NCBI RefSeq assembly: GCF_018129405.1
Contig: NZ_JAFCLP010000002.1
Span: 682,001-746,000 of the forward strand
Length of the DNA stretch: 64,000 bases
Direction: 5' to 3'
Source of the DNA: Bradyrhizobium iriomotense
GTDB taxonomy: Bacteria > Pseudomonadota > Alphaproteobacteria > Rhizobiales > Xanthobacteraceae
The position numbers and the translations under genes were made by a program. The notes under the pieces are model-generated. The model ran no database searches. It was given only the letters and a program-made list of their open reading frames with translations, and was not told the origin of the DNA. Shown here piece by piece: positions 19,642-28,395 of this stretch (its first letter is position 1; the number at the start of each line of letters is the position of its first letter).

Positions 19642-19974
19642 TTACTTCTTTTCCATCACGCATTGCAGCGGATGCTGGTGCTTGCGGGCGAAGTCCATCA
19701 CCTGCGTCACCTTGGTCTCGGCGATCTCGTAGGTGAACACCCCGCACTCCCCGATACCGTGATGGTGAACGTGCAGCATGATCTTGGTCGCCGCCTCGAC
19801 GTCCTTCTGGAAGAACTTCTCCAGCACGTGGACGACGAATTCCATCGGCGTGTAGTCGTCGTTCAGGATCAGCACGCGGTACAGGTTCGGTCGCTTGGTC
19901 TTCGGCTTGACCTTGGTGATGACAGAGGTGTTCGGACCCGTCGGACCGCCCGAACGGTTCTCGTCATTGCTCAT
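19642..19974 (-). CDS. clpS: ATP-dependent Clp protease adaptor ClpS
   Basis: A 110-residue adaptor. [18 protein letters not shown] forms the N-degron pocket, followed by [23 protein letters not shown]. ClpS binds N-end-rule substrates and hands them to ClpA. The start [10 protein letters not shown] is the usual one; an in-frame ATG at 20034 would add 20 residues and cannot be excluded, as neither start has a strong ribosome-binding site. Confidence 0.95.
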   Translation of the reverse strand: MSNDENRSGGPTGPNTSVITKVKPKTKRPNLYRVLILNDDYTPMEFVVHVLEKFFQKDVEAATKIMLHVHHHGIGECGVFTYEIAETKVTQVMDFARKHQHPLQCVMEKK

Positions 19975-20632
19975 CCGGGGAGCGAGGGCGGCGGTGGCCG
20001 CGGACAGGTCGAGTCTGGACAACAGTTGCGGCATGGCTCAGGCGTTCAAATTCCCCACGGAAGCGTATGACGGTCCGCCGCGGAGCCCCAGCCTTCGGAG
20101 CTTCACGCAGGCTCGCCGCCTCGTTGGATCGCCGCTTCCAACCGGTCCGGTCCAAGCCGGGTCGGTCGTCAGCAATATGGGCCCGCCCCCGGCTCGCCGC
20201 AAGCGTGCAAAGGTCCGGCCGAATGCGGCCGCGACGGTCCCGATTCCCAATCCGAACGATCCTGACCGAGGTTAGTCAATCCGGACCAATTTGACAAAAA
20301 TTTCCGCGCCGTCTGGTTAGAACGTCTTGATCAGGAACCGGCCGGGCCAACTGTTGCGACGGTTTCGCGCGGGATCATCTCCGGACTTCTACGGTTCAGT
20401 CGAGCCGCCGCTTGAATCGCGTGGCGCGAAATCGGGCAAGGACGAAGCTGTGCGAAACGCCGGGGCCCGCGACCATCATAATCTACGGGCAGGTGCAATC
20501 TTGCGCGAGCAGCACAAGCGAGTTCGTCCTGGACAATTCGGCGAGCCCGACCGTCCACACATTCAGGACGATCGAACGAGCCGGCCGTCCAAGCTGCGCG
20601 CGGTGCGCCGAGACGAACCCGTCGCGACAAAC
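19975..20632. other. Long intergenic region between clpS and the phasin gene
   Basis: About 660 bases without a convincing gene. Frames of 70-125 codons exist on both strands but have arginine/proline-biased composition and no good starts. A TTGACA hexamer at 20291-20296 reads rightward but has no well-spaced -10. Together with the hairpin at 20633-20665 it could bound an RNA of about 310-350 bases; no known RNA family was recognised. Confidence 0.4.
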
Positions 20633-20665
20633 GAAAAGCCCGGCTGGTCAGCCGGGCTTTTGCTT
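20633..20665 (-). terminator. Rho-independent terminator downstream of the phasin gene
   Basis: AAAAGCCCGGCT and AGCCGGGCTTTT form a strong hairpin with T-runs on both sides, 20 bases after the phasin stop. It can work in both directions. Confidence 0.88.
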
Positions 20666-20684
20666 TCAGGATATCCGGGAAAGC

Positions 20685-21023
20685 TTAGTTGGCGGCCGGG
20701 GTGAACTTCGACACGATGGTCTCGACCGGCTTGAACGCCTGCTTGGCGAGGTCGTTGTAGAGGCCGGCGATCTTCTGCGATTCCGCAACGAAGGTCTCGT
20801 AGGTGGAACGCGCGAAGTCGGTCTGGGCTTCCATGGCCTTGTCCAGCGACTTCACGCCGGAAAGCTTCTCGACGAAGGACTTGGTGTCTTCGAACGACTT
20901 CTTGGTGTAGTCGCCATAGGCGCTGGCGATCGCCTGAAGGCCGTGCTGCACCGAGGTCGCGGAGGCAACGCACTGCTCGAAGTGCTCTTTCCCGTAGTTC
21001 TGAAAGTCTTCAACCTTGAACAT
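20685..21023 (-). CDS. Phasin family protein
   Basis: A 112-residue helical protein of the Phasin_2 family (MFKVEDFQNYGKEHFEQC, then QAIASAYGDYTKKSFEDTK and FARSTYETFVAESQKIAGLY). Phasins coat polyhydroxybutyrate granules and control their number and size. AAGGA precedes the ATG. A sigma-70-like promoter and two PhaR-type operators lie upstream, so expression should follow PHB synthesis. Confidence 0.93.
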   Translation of the reverse strand: MFKVEDFQNYGKEHFEQCVASATSVQHGLQAIASAYGDYTKKSFEDTKSFVEKLSGVKSLDKAMEAQTDFARSTYETFVAESQKIAGLYNDLAKQAFKPVETIVSKFTPAAN

Positions 21024-21080
21024 TTCGGAATCCTTTTCCCTGGCTCTCGTCGGGAAGCCCCGGCTCCCTGACTGTGCCCA

Positions 21081-21108
21081 TAATTAGTGCAACGCACAAT
21101 AAAGTCAA
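21081..21108 (-). promoter_or_regulatory. Putative sigma-70 promoter of the phasin gene
   Basis: Reading leftward, TTGACT (complement of 21103-21108) and TAATTA (complement of 21081-21086) are separated by 16 bases. It is 58 bases upstream of the phasin start. One PhaR-type operator occupies the spacer. Confidence 0.65.
21088..21099 (+). promoter_or_regulatory. PhaR-type operator 1 (in promoter spacer)
   Basis: TGCAACGCACAA fits the consensus TGCRNYGCASMA reported for Bradyrhizobium PhaR at all 12 positions. It lies between the -35 and -10 elements, so binding should block the phasin promoter. Confidence 0.7.
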
Positions 21109-21116
21109 GAATCTTG

Positions 21117-21128
21117 TGCGACGCACAA
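21117..21128 (+). promoter_or_regulatory. PhaR-type operator 2 (upstream of -35)
   Basis: TGCGACGCACAA is a second perfect match to the same consensus, 29 bases from the first. It is part of the palindrome TTGTGCGACGCACAA at 21114-21128. Confidence 0.7.
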
Positions 21129-21413
21129 AAACTAGATGCAAATCGCGGAGATTCCCGGGGTTTCCCGCAAGGGTTCCTTAAGCTTTTGGAAACCGCGGCC
21201 CCCTACCCTGATTCCCTGGACGTGTTCAGCTTCCGCAATCGGTCAAAAGCCGTTTGAGAACATCACCTTAGCCAGAATAGCGGCTTAGGCCCAACGTCCC
21301 CCGCAGCGAACACAGGCGGAGGGACAGCCTGAGCAGGTAATGATCCCGGGTCCCCATGGGCACAATTTCGCCTCACGGGCCGGTGATCAAGTCAGAAACG
21401 GGGACGGGGTTCC

Positions 21414-23264
21414 ATGCTTCGTAAAAACTTGTCTTCCTCGCGCTTGGCGCGGGTTGGCGTTTTCGGGCTTCTTACGGTCACCACCGCAGTCATCTTCACC
21501 ACTGATGCTGCCGAGGCACGGCGCCACCGCCGCCACTACGCGCACCACCGGGTGCAGCGCGATGTGTCCGAGAGCTCCAGCCCGAAATTCGCGTCCATCA
21601 TCGTCGACGGCAATTCCGGCGCGGTGCTCCAGTCGAACAGCCCCGACGGAATCCGCCACCCCGCCTCGCTCACCAAAATCATGACGCTCTATCTGCTGTT
21701 CGAGCGTCTTGAGTCCGGCAAGATGAAGCTCGACACCGAGATGCCGGTGTCCCAGCACGCCGCCGACCAGGATCCGACCAAGCTGAACCTGCGCGCCGGC
21801 CAGACCATCCGCGTCGAGGACGCCATCAAGGGTCTCGTCACCCGCTCCGCCAACGACGCCGCCGTGGTGATCGCGGAAGCGATCGCCGGAGATGAAGACG
21901 ACTTCGCCCAGATGATGACGCGCAAGGCGCGCTCGCTCGGCATGTCGAAGACGGTCTACCGCAATGCCAACGGCCTTCCCAACGACGAGCAGGTCACGAC
22001 CGCGCGCGACCAGGCCACGCTCGGCCGCGCCATCCAGGAGCGCTTCCCGCGCTACTATCGCTATTTCGCCACCTCGACGTTCAACTGGCGCGGCCAGTCG
22101 ATCCGCAACCACAATCACCTGCTGGGCAATGTCGAGGGCGTCGACGGCATCAAGACCGGCTACACCCGCGCCTCCGGCTTCAACCTCGTCACCTCGATGC
22201 GCCGCGGCAACCGCCACCTGATCGGCGTGGTGCTGGGCGGCCGCAGCGGCGGTTCGCGCGACGCCATCATGCGCAACCTGCTCGCGGAGAACCTCGAGAA
22301 GGGCGCGACCACTCACACCGTTGCCGCAGTCACCGAACGCAATGGCGCTGACGCCTCCGCCGAGGTCGCCGACGCCTCGGACACGCCGGCCCGCGCTGCT
22401 CCGCAGGTCCAGGCTGCAGCCGCTCCGGCTCCCGAGGCAGCGCCGTCTCGCCTCGCTGCGCGCCTGTCGACGCTTGCCGCGGCGACGGCTGCGGTGCCGC
22501 CGGTTCAGCCCAAGCCTGAAGCCAGCAAGCCAGAGGTTCGGCCGACCGAATCCAAGATCGAGCCCGCGCCGCTCACCAATGGCGTGATCTCCAGCCAGCC
22601 GCTCTCGATCATCCCCGGCTCGTCCGAGCCGATGAAGCCGGTCCGGGTCAAGACCGTTCAGGTCAAGGCCGGCGCCGTCAAGGTCGCCTCCGCCGCCCCG
22701 GCTCCGGTCGCACCGCAAGTCACGAGCACGATCGCTGCCCGCTCCGACGTCGCGGAAACCTCCGGCGCCGTCGTCGCCCGCGCCGATCTGATCAACAAGC
22801 CCGAGCCCCAGAGCCAGCCGGAGGCGCCGAAGGCGGACGTCGCCCGTACCGAGCTGCCGCGCCAGCCGGCCGGGTTCGGCACCGGCAATGGCATCCTCGG
22901 CGTGCTGCCGGCCGCGACCCCCGCCGCGCCCGCCCCGGCCGCTCCGAAGCTTGCATCCGCCGATCCGGCGCCGCAGCCGATCCAGATGAGCGCTACCACC
23001 AAGCCGGCCATCACCCACAGCGGCTGGATCGTCCAGGTCGGCGCGCTCGAGAGCGAGAACGAAGCCCAGCAGCGCATTGATGCAGCGCGCAGCTCGGCCC
23101 GCGGGCTGCTCAGCAAGGCCGATCCGTTTACCGAGCCGGTCGTCGCCAAGGACAATCGCAAGCTCTACCGCGCCCGCTTCGCCGGGCTCGAGCGCGACCA
23201 GGCCGAAGCCGTCTGCCGCGCCCTGAAGCGCGCCGACATCTCCTGCATCACGGTCCGCAACTGA
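21414..23264 (+). CDS. D-alanyl-D-alanine carboxypeptidase (penicillin-binding) with SPOR domain
   Basis: A 616-residue exported S11-family enzyme. After a signal peptide come the active-site motifs SLTK (nucleophile serine), SAN and KTG (in GIKTGYTRASG). A long alanine/proline-rich linker (about residues 305-525) leads to a C-terminal SPOR domain (GWIVQVGALESENEAQQRI to DISCITVRN) that directs the protein to septal peptidoglycan. It should trim the terminal D-alanine of pentapeptides in the periplasm. A terminator follows. Confidence 0.93.
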   Translation: MLRKNLSSSRLARVGVFGLLTVTTAVIFTTDAAEARRHRRHYAHHRVQRDVSESSSPKFASIIVDGNSGAVLQSNSPDGIRHPASLTKIMTLYLLFERLESGKMKLDTEMPVSQHAADQDPTKLNLRAGQTIRVEDAIKGLVTRSANDAAVVIAEAIAGDEDDFAQMMTRKARSLGMSKTVYRNANGLPNDEQVTTARDQATLGRAIQERFPRYYRYFATSTFNWRGQSIRNHNHLLGNVEGVDGIKTGYTRASGFNLVTSMRRGNRHLIGVVLGGRSGGSRDAIMRNLLAENLEKGATTHTVAAVTERNGADASAEVADASDTPARAAPQVQAAAAPAPEAAPSRLAARLSTLAAATAAVPPVQPKPEASKPEVRPTESKIEPAPLTNGVISSQPLSIIPGSSEPMKPVRVKTVQVKAGAVKVASAAPAPVAPQVTSTIAARSDVAETSGAVVARADLINKPEPQSQPEAPKADVARTELPRQPAGFGTGNGILGVLPAATPAAPAPAAPKLASADPAPQPIQMSATTKPAITHSGWIVQVGALESENEAQQRIDAARSSARGLLSKADPFTEPVVAKDNRKLYRARFAGLERDQAEAVCRALKRADISCITVRN

Positions 23265-23288
23265 TCGTCTGAACCGTCCCGATCATAA

Positions 23289-23318
23289 TGCCCGCGCCTT
23301 GCGCGGGCATTTTTGTTT
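23289..23318 (+). terminator. Rho-independent terminator after the carboxypeptidase gene
   Basis: ATGCCCGCGC and GCGCGGGCAT form a 10 bp stem with a short loop, followed by TTTTTGTTTT. Confidence 0.9.
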
Positions 23319-23483
23319 TGGGGGATGCGGCGATGCCAGTTCCGCGACAACCTCTCGTCAACAATTTACGGTTAAATTTTTACTCAAAGGATGGACCACG
23401 CCGACAATGGCGGGCATCGGGGCGACGACAGACAGAGCAAACGGAGCTCACGCGGTACGGGCGTTTGTAGCGTGGTGCCGGAG

Positions 23484-24209
23484 TCAGCCGTTATGCGTGC
23501 GAAGCAGAGTATCCTTGGCCTCGTTTACCCGGGCAGCGAGATACGTCGAGCCCCCCTGGTCGGGATGGAGTTTCTTCATCAGGGATTTGTGGGCCCGGCT
23601 GATGTCGTCACGTCCCGCCCCCGGCTGCAAGCCAAGGATCTGGTAGGCCTCCTCCGCCGTCATTTTGCCACTCGCCGCCGTGCGGCGCTGCCCCCCTGCC
23701 GCGTCGCGCTGCGCGTTCTGACGCCAAGCGGGAAACCGGCGGTCCAGATAGCTTTCAAGTAAGGCCACGCTCTCGGCGTCGAACGCCGGGACCATCGCCA
23801 AGAGGCCCGCGAGATCGAACTCGTCGAGATCGCGCCCGGCGTGAGGACCGGCAATGATCTGGCCGCCGAGCCGGCCGGAATCGTGGTCCAGCCGCATATC
23901 GAGGAATGCCGAGCGCACCCGCGAGGCCTGACCGGTCGGGCGCGTCGCGGCGCCACCGAACAGCCCTCCAAAGTTGCCGAACCCGGAGTTCGCCAATGGT
24001 GTCCAGCCGAGCAGCCCGGCGCCAAAAATTCCGAGGGGGATTGCCACCGCCAGCTCGCCGCGCAAGCCCGTGAAGGCCGCGACCGCCAGTGCCACCACGC
24101 CGCCGCCAAACTTGATGGTGCGCGCCAGCACCGCCGGATTGGCGGAGCGGAACATCTGGAGCAGCAGGTAAAGCGTGATAACGGCGACGGCGCCGGCGAT
24201 CAGGGTCAT
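23484..24209 (-). CDS. Membrane-anchored J-domain protein
   Basis: A 241-residue protein with one or two N-terminal membrane helices (LIAGAVAVITLYLLLQMF and a second near residues 30-70). A middle region follows (SAFLDMRLDHDSG). At the C-terminus is a J-domain (MTAEEAYQILGLQPGA with the HPD motif in KKLHPDQGG). Such proteins recruit DnaK to the membrane. The long upstream open frame to 24725 is a shadow of the VWA gene; the ATG at 24209 begins the membrane segment. Confidence 0.88.
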   Translation of the reverse strand: MTLIAGAVAVITLYLLLQMFRSANPAVLARTIKFGGGVVALAVAAFTGLRGELAVAIPLGIFGAGLLGWTPLANSGFGNFGGLFGGAATRPTGQASRVRSAFLDMRLDHDSGRLGGQIIAGPHAGRDLDEFDLAGLLAMVPAFDAESVALLESYLDRRFPAWRQNAQRDAAGGQRRTAASGKMTAEEAYQILGLQPGAGRDDISRAHKSLMKKLHPDQGGSTYLAARVNEAKDTLLRTHNG

Positions 24210-24274
24210 GGCTGGAATATAGTCGGCCTTGCGACAAAATGCATGGCGTTCGCCGCCGAAGGCGAGCCTGAGCG

Positions 24275-25021
24275 CTACTTCATCTGGCCGATCAACATCG
24301 CCGCGCCGCTCGTGGTCGTCGCCAGCTTCAGCAACGCCTCGCGGCCGCCGGCAGCATAGGCTGCAGCTGCGCGCAACAGCTCTCGCAGCTGCGCCGCCGC
24401 GCCCGGATCGAACCGGCACCAGGCACCGCCGGTCAGGCGCGCGATCTCGCGAAACGCCTGCTCGGCTACGGCATCGTGGCCTTCCTGAAACACGAAGACG
24501 GGCACCTTGAGCATGCCGAGTTCGCCGGCCTTGGCGCAGAGTTCGTCGACCTGCTCCTCCATGGCATCGCCAACGAAGACGACGGCGCGCACGCCGGATG
24601 CGACCGCCTCGCGCCGTGCCTCGCTCAGCACCTTGCCGATCTGGGTGTCGCCGCCGCGGCAATCGATCTTGCTCATCAGCGTCGCCAGCCTGGCGCTGTC
24701 GGAGATCCACCCCGAGGCGCGGCACTCGTTGAAGCCGCGGTAGTAGACCAGGCGGATGTCGAGACTGCCGAGCGCCGCGGTTTCGCGAAACATGTCGGCC
24801 TGGAGCGCGCAGGCCATGTCCCAGGTCGGCTGCCGGCTCATCGTCGCATCCAGCGCGAAGATCAGCCGCCCCTTCGCGCCCGGCGCATGCGGCGACAGCG
24901 CACGCGCCTTGGCGACGAAGGCGGCAATGTCCTCCGAGGTCGACGTGCCGGCCTGCGGCACCGCGCCGCCGGCCTTCGTCGAAACGGCATCACCGCGCGG
25001 CTTGATGGGTTCGCCCGACAT
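24275..25021 (-). CDS. VWA domain-containing protein
   Basis: A 248-residue soluble protein with a von Willebrand A fold: KGRLIFALDATMSRQPTWD carries a MIDAS-like D-x-T-x-S variant (DATMS), DIRLVYYRG and GGDTQIGKVL follow, and VVFVGDAMEE gives the later acidic residue. VWA domains act in metal-dependent protein contacts. The J-domain gene starts 65 bases downstream in the same direction, suggesting a functional pair. The precise role is unknown. Confidence 0.85.
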   Translation of the reverse strand: MSGEPIKPRGDAVSTKAGGAVPQAGTSTSEDIAAFVAKARALSPHAPGAKGRLIFALDATMSRQPTWDMACALQADMFRETAALGSLDIRLVYYRGFNECRASGWISDSARLATLMSKIDCRGGDTQIGKVLSEARREAVASGVRAVVFVGDAMEEQVDELCAKAGELGMLKVPVFVFQEGHDAVAEQAFREIARLTGGAWCRFDPGAAAQLRELLRAAAAYAAGGREALLKLATTTSGAAMLIGQMK

Positions 25022-25081
25022 CGCAGCTCAACCAAGCGTGGGGGACTAATGTGGCGAGCGCAGGCAGCCCGGTCAATGTGC

Positions 25082-25113
25082 AAAGCCCCCGCCGGCGGGG
25101 CAGCGGGGGCTTT
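25082..25113 (-). terminator. Hairpin downstream of the exported hydrolase gene
   Basis: AAAGCCCCCGC and GCGGGGGCTTT form an 11 bp stem with a 10-base loop 24 bases past the stop at 25137. It lacks a long T-run but is likely a terminator. Confidence 0.75.
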
Positions 25114-25136
25114 GAAGACTGTCTACGAGAAAGCCG

Positions 25137-25997
25137 TCAGCTCTTGGCGGGTCCCATCAGAGCGACCGGACCGGGCTCGAGGATCTTGGGCGGGGACGAC
25201 TGCGTGTCGACCGGCGCCACCTCGCTGTCGGTCGCGCTCAGGAACTTGTCGAGCATGCCCTGGATCGAGTTCTTGGCGACATCCGGACCGGTGTCGCGCA
25301 TGTCGTTGTGCTGGAATTCGGTCTTCACCACCTGGATGCCCGCCTTCTCGCATTCCTCGTCCGTCGGGATCACGCCCGCATCGGCCTTGAACTGCGGATC
25401 GGTGGAGCGGAACGACAGGATCTTGAACTTGCCGGCGGTGACGAAGGGCACGCGCAGATTGTCGAGCGTGACGACCTTCTTGACCTCGTCCGGATACTGC
25501 TTGGCGAAATACATGGTGATGTCGCCGCCCATGGAGTGGCCGACCATCGTCACCTTGTCGTAGTCGGCGTTGGGCTGAACCTTCTTCATCTCCTGCATGG
25601 CGAGATGGATGTTGGCGACGCCGCGCAGGATCTGCGGCAGCCGGCCGACATAGAGCTCGCCGGGCTTGGTCACCATCGGAGGATCGGTCGGCAGGTCATG
25701 CTGCGGGCTGACGACCATATAGCCGCGCGCAGCGAAGATGTTGGCGAGGAAGGCGTACTCGGTGTTCTTGACGGTATTGCCGTGATTGATCACAGCGACC
25801 GGCAGCGTGATCATGCCGGCAGTGGCCTGCATTTCCTTGTCGCGGCGGACCGCGATATCGACGGGCACGGGGCGATTGTCGCGCGAAGCGTCGTAGAAGG
25901 TGATGGTCTCGTGCTTGATCGCCCACTTGCTCGCCGTGAAATAGGCGATGCCGCAGAGGGCACTGACCGAAACCAGAACGGCAATTCCACGCTTCAT
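25137..25997 (-). CDS. Exported alpha/beta hydrolase
   Basis: A 286-residue protein with an N-terminal signal/anchor (GIAVLVSVSALCGIAYF; not a proper lipobox) and an alpha/beta-hydrolase fold. The nucleophile elbow is VGHSMGGD and an earlier strand carries VAVINHGN. A histidine in VKTEFQHNDM near the C-terminus could complete the triad. Likely a periplasmic esterase or lipase-like enzyme of unknown substrate. A promoter with a palindromic operator lies about 100 bases upstream. Confidence 0.85.
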   Translation of the reverse strand: MKRGIAVLVSVSALCGIAYFTASKWAIKHETITFYDASRDNRPVPVDIAVRRDKEMQATAGMITLPVAVINHGNTVKNTEYAFLANIFAARGYMVVSPQHDLPTDPPMVTKPGELYVGRLPQILRGVANIHLAMQEMKKVQPNADYDKVTMVGHSMGGDITMYFAKQYPDEVKKVVTLDNLRVPFVTAGKFKILSFRSTDPQFKADAGVIPTDEECEKAGIQVVKTEFQHNDMRDTGPDVAKNSIQGMLDKFLSATDSEVAPVDTQSSPPKILEPGPVALMGPAKS

Positions 25998-26337
25998 TTT
26001 CGTCCTCAGCCTCAGGCTCTTACGGCCTGAATCCCTGTTGAAAATCGTGTTCTTCCGGGGCTCTTCGGCCCCTGGTCGCCTATTCCCTAATATATGTCAC
26101 AGCCACGTGACAGGAAGGCTAAATATTGTGAACCGGCAGCCCTTTCATTGTGCGGCGCACTCGTTTCTTGAGCATTCCATTTTCCTGTGGCTACTCGGGT
26201 GCTCGCCACCATCCGACGCAACCGGTCACGATGGGGTTCAATTTCGCAGTAAATATGCGGTGAAACGCCCGAGCGCCGGCTTGGTTCCGGGCAGGAACCT
26301 CCCCTGGATCGATCGAAAGTAGCGATATACCGCCGCC
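25998..26337. other. Intergenic region upstream of the exported hydrolase
   Basis: 340 bases, more AT-rich than its neighbours. It holds the putative hydrolase promoter and inverted repeat (26095-26112). An 18-codon frame on the minus strand (MLKKRVRRTMKGLPVHNI) has a possible ribosome-binding site but is too short to call. Nothing else was recognised. Confidence 0.5.
26095..26112 (-). promoter_or_regulatory. Inverted-repeat operator within a putative promoter
   Basis: TGTCAC-N6-GTGACA is a perfect 6 bp inverted repeat. Reading leftward it fills the 16-base spacer between TTCCTG and TATATT, a plausible -35/-10 pair for the exported hydrolase gene. The geometry resembles sites of dimeric CRP/FNR- or GntR-like regulators; the regulator is unknown. 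Confidence 0.5.
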
Positions 26338-27261
26338 TCAGGCGCCGAGGATGTCGTGAACCTCGAGCGGCTTGTCGACCTGGCTGAACCATTCGGCGCG
26401 ATTTGCCGCACGGCGGCGGCCGCGTTCGTCGAGCGGCAGCTTGAGCTGGCGGAGCAGGCTCGTCACCTCCTCCCGCGCGGTGAGATGGCCGAGATTGGGC
26501 CGCATGCCGAGCGTGGCCTCGTCGATCTCGTCGAGGGCGGTCAAGCCGCGCGGGAAGAACTCGCGGTAGACGACGCGCTCGGCGAAGCCGTCGACATAGC
26601 GGAAGCCGAGCCGCAGCGACAAATCCTTCAGCCCGCCAGCGACGAGCTGCTTGTTGCGGGAGCCGAGCATGGACAGGCGATTGCGCACCACGATCCAGTC
26701 GGTGGTCGAGCCGTCGAGCTGGCGGCGCTTGCGCCTGACGTCCCGCACCATCTCGGCATAGTGGCTCTCGCCTGTCACCGCGTAGTTGGCGGGATCGACG
26801 GTGCCGAGCACATCGAAATCGAGGAAGCTGTCGTTGATCGGCGTGACCAGCGTGTCGGCCATCGAATGGGCGAGGCGCATCAGGTAGCTGTCGGTCCCGG
26901 GCGTATCGATGACGATGAAATCGAAGCTGCTCTCGACCGCCGAGACCGCCTCCATGAACTGCTGGAACTCTGAGTTCTCGTTGTCGGCAATCTGCATGGT
27001 CTCGCCGAGCTTGATACAGCGATGCACCGGCAGCTCGAGGTCGAGCTTGGTGCGGCGGGCCCAGGCGGCGCGGTTGTCGATGTAGTGGGTGAAGCTTTGC
27101 TGGCGGCAGTCGAGATCGATGGTGGCGACGCGCTGACCGGCTTTCAGGAGCGCAACGGCGATGTGCAAGGCGGTGGTCGATTTGCCGGAGCCGCCCTTCT
27201 CGTTGCCGAGCACGACAACATGCGCCGAGCCTGACTGGCCTTGGCTAGCTTGCACGAGCAT
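26338..27261 (-). CDS. mipZ: Cell-division ATPase MipZ (ParA family)
   Basis: A 307-residue ParA-like ATPase with the deviant Walker A VLGNEKGGSGKSTTALH and FIVIDTPG. The whole-length match to alphaproteobacterial MipZ includes TPINDSFLDFDVLG and the C-terminal VHDILGA. MipZ forms a bipolar gradient through ParB and blocks FtsZ assembly away from midcell. The ATG at 27261 is chosen because TTGAGG precedes it; an upstream ATG five codons away lacks this. Confidence 0.95.
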   Translation of the reverse strand: MLVQASQGQSGSAHVVVLGNEKGGSGKSTTALHIAVALLKAGQRVATIDLDCRQQSFTHYIDNRAAWARRTKLDLELPVHRCIKLGETMQIADNENSEFQQFMEAVSAVESSFDFIVIDTPGTDSYLMRLAHSMADTLVTPINDSFLDFDVLGTVDPANYAVTGESHYAEMVRDVRRKRRQLDGSTTDWIVVRNRLSMLGSRNKQLVAGGLKDLSLRLGFRYVDGFAERVVYREFFPRGLTALDEIDEATLGMRPNLGHLTAREEVTSLLRQLKLPLDERGRRRAANRAEWFSQVDKPLEVHDILGA

Positions 27262-27543
27262 AGCGATCCTCAACACCCCTAACGAATATCTTCGAGTTGG
27301 CCGCGTCTGCGGTCAAGTGAAATGCGTGACAGGTAATGCAAATCGCAGCGCGCCGTGTTTCATCATGAATCGCGGCGCCATCCATCGTCTGTGATCCAGC
27401 CCACAATGTCGCGACATCGCGCGTGGCTTTGCGCGGGATGCTGTGCCGCATCCGTGCGCATGGCGTCCACGACTGCCGCTTGTTAAGGTTAGCCAGCCAG
27501 GCGCCGAGCCGCCCCCGCTGATTCCCAACCCCGTCGAGTCCTG

Positions 27544-28395
27544 ATGTCGCCAAGTCCCCTGATCGCCCGCACGGTCCCCGCACTCCGGCGCACCGTCGAC
27601 AATCTTCGCAAGCGCAAGGCCACGATCGCGCTGGTCCCGACCATGGGGGCGCTCCATGACGGGCATGTGTCGCTGGTGCGTCTCGCCAAGCGGCGGGCCA
27701 GCCGCGTCGTGGTGTCGATCTTCGTCAACCCGACTCAGTTCGCTCCGACCGAGGACTTCGGTGCCTATCCGCGCACCTGGAAGTCGGACATCGCCAAGCT
27801 CGCGGCCGAGGACGTCGATATCGTCTGGCATCCCGGCGTCGAGGCCATGTATCCGGAGGGCTTCGCCACCCGCATCGCGCCGGAGGGGCCGGCGCTCGCC
27901 GGCCTCGAGGACCGCTTCCGGCCGCACTTCTTCAGCGGCGTCGCCACCGTCGTCGGCAAGCTGTTCACGCAATGCCGGCCGGATTTTGCGATCTTCGGCG
28001 AGAAGGACTTTCAGCAATTGCGCGTGGTGACGCAAATGGCGCGCGACCTCGATCTCGGCGTCAAGGTGATCGGCTCCCGCACCGTGCGCGAGCGCGACGG
28101 GCTCGCGATGTCATCGCGTAACGTCTACCTCTCGGCCGAGGAGCGGCAGACCGCGACCACGCTCTACCGCGCCATGAAGGAGAGCGCCGGACGCATCCGC
28201 GGCGGCGAAGCCGTCGCGCCCGCAATGGCGCGCGGCGCCGGGATGATCAAGGCGGCTGGCTTTTCGCTCGACTATTACGAGGCCCGCCATGCCGCGACGC
28301 TGGCGCCGGTCACCTCGCGCAAGGACGGCCCCTTGCGGATCCTGGTCGCGGCCAAGCTCGGGACGACGCGGCTGATCGACAATATCGCGGTTTAG
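27544..28395 (+). CDS. panC: Pantothenate synthetase
   Basis: A 283-residue enzyme that joins pantoate and beta-alanine with ATP. It shows [11 protein letters not shown] (HIGH-type motif), [18 protein letters not shown] and [10 protein letters not shown] (KMSKS-like). The family start is near MGAL-33, consistent with the ATG at 27544. panB is not adjacent. Its TAG overlaps the stop codon of the convergent DUF1489 gene. Confidence 0.97.
   Translation: MSPSPLIARTVPALRRTVDNLRKRKATIALVPTMGALHDGHVSLVRLAKRRASRVVVSIFVNPTQFAPTEDFGAYPRTWKSDIAKLAAEDVDIVWHPGVEAMYPEGFATRIAPEGPALAGLEDRFRPHFFSGVATVVGKLFTQCRPDFAIFGEKDFQQLRVVTQMARDLDLGVKVIGSRTVRERDGLAMSSRNVYLSAEERQTATTLYRAMKESAGRIRGGEAVAPAMARGAGMIKAAGFSLDYYEARHAATLAPVTSRKDGPLRILVAAKLGTTRLIDNIAV

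Noticed and set aside
21387-23018. 543-codon minus-strand frame opposite the carboxypeptidase gene
   Set aside because: Extremely Gly/Arg-rich, no homology, mirrors the Ala/Pro codons of the real gene with clear active-site motifs.
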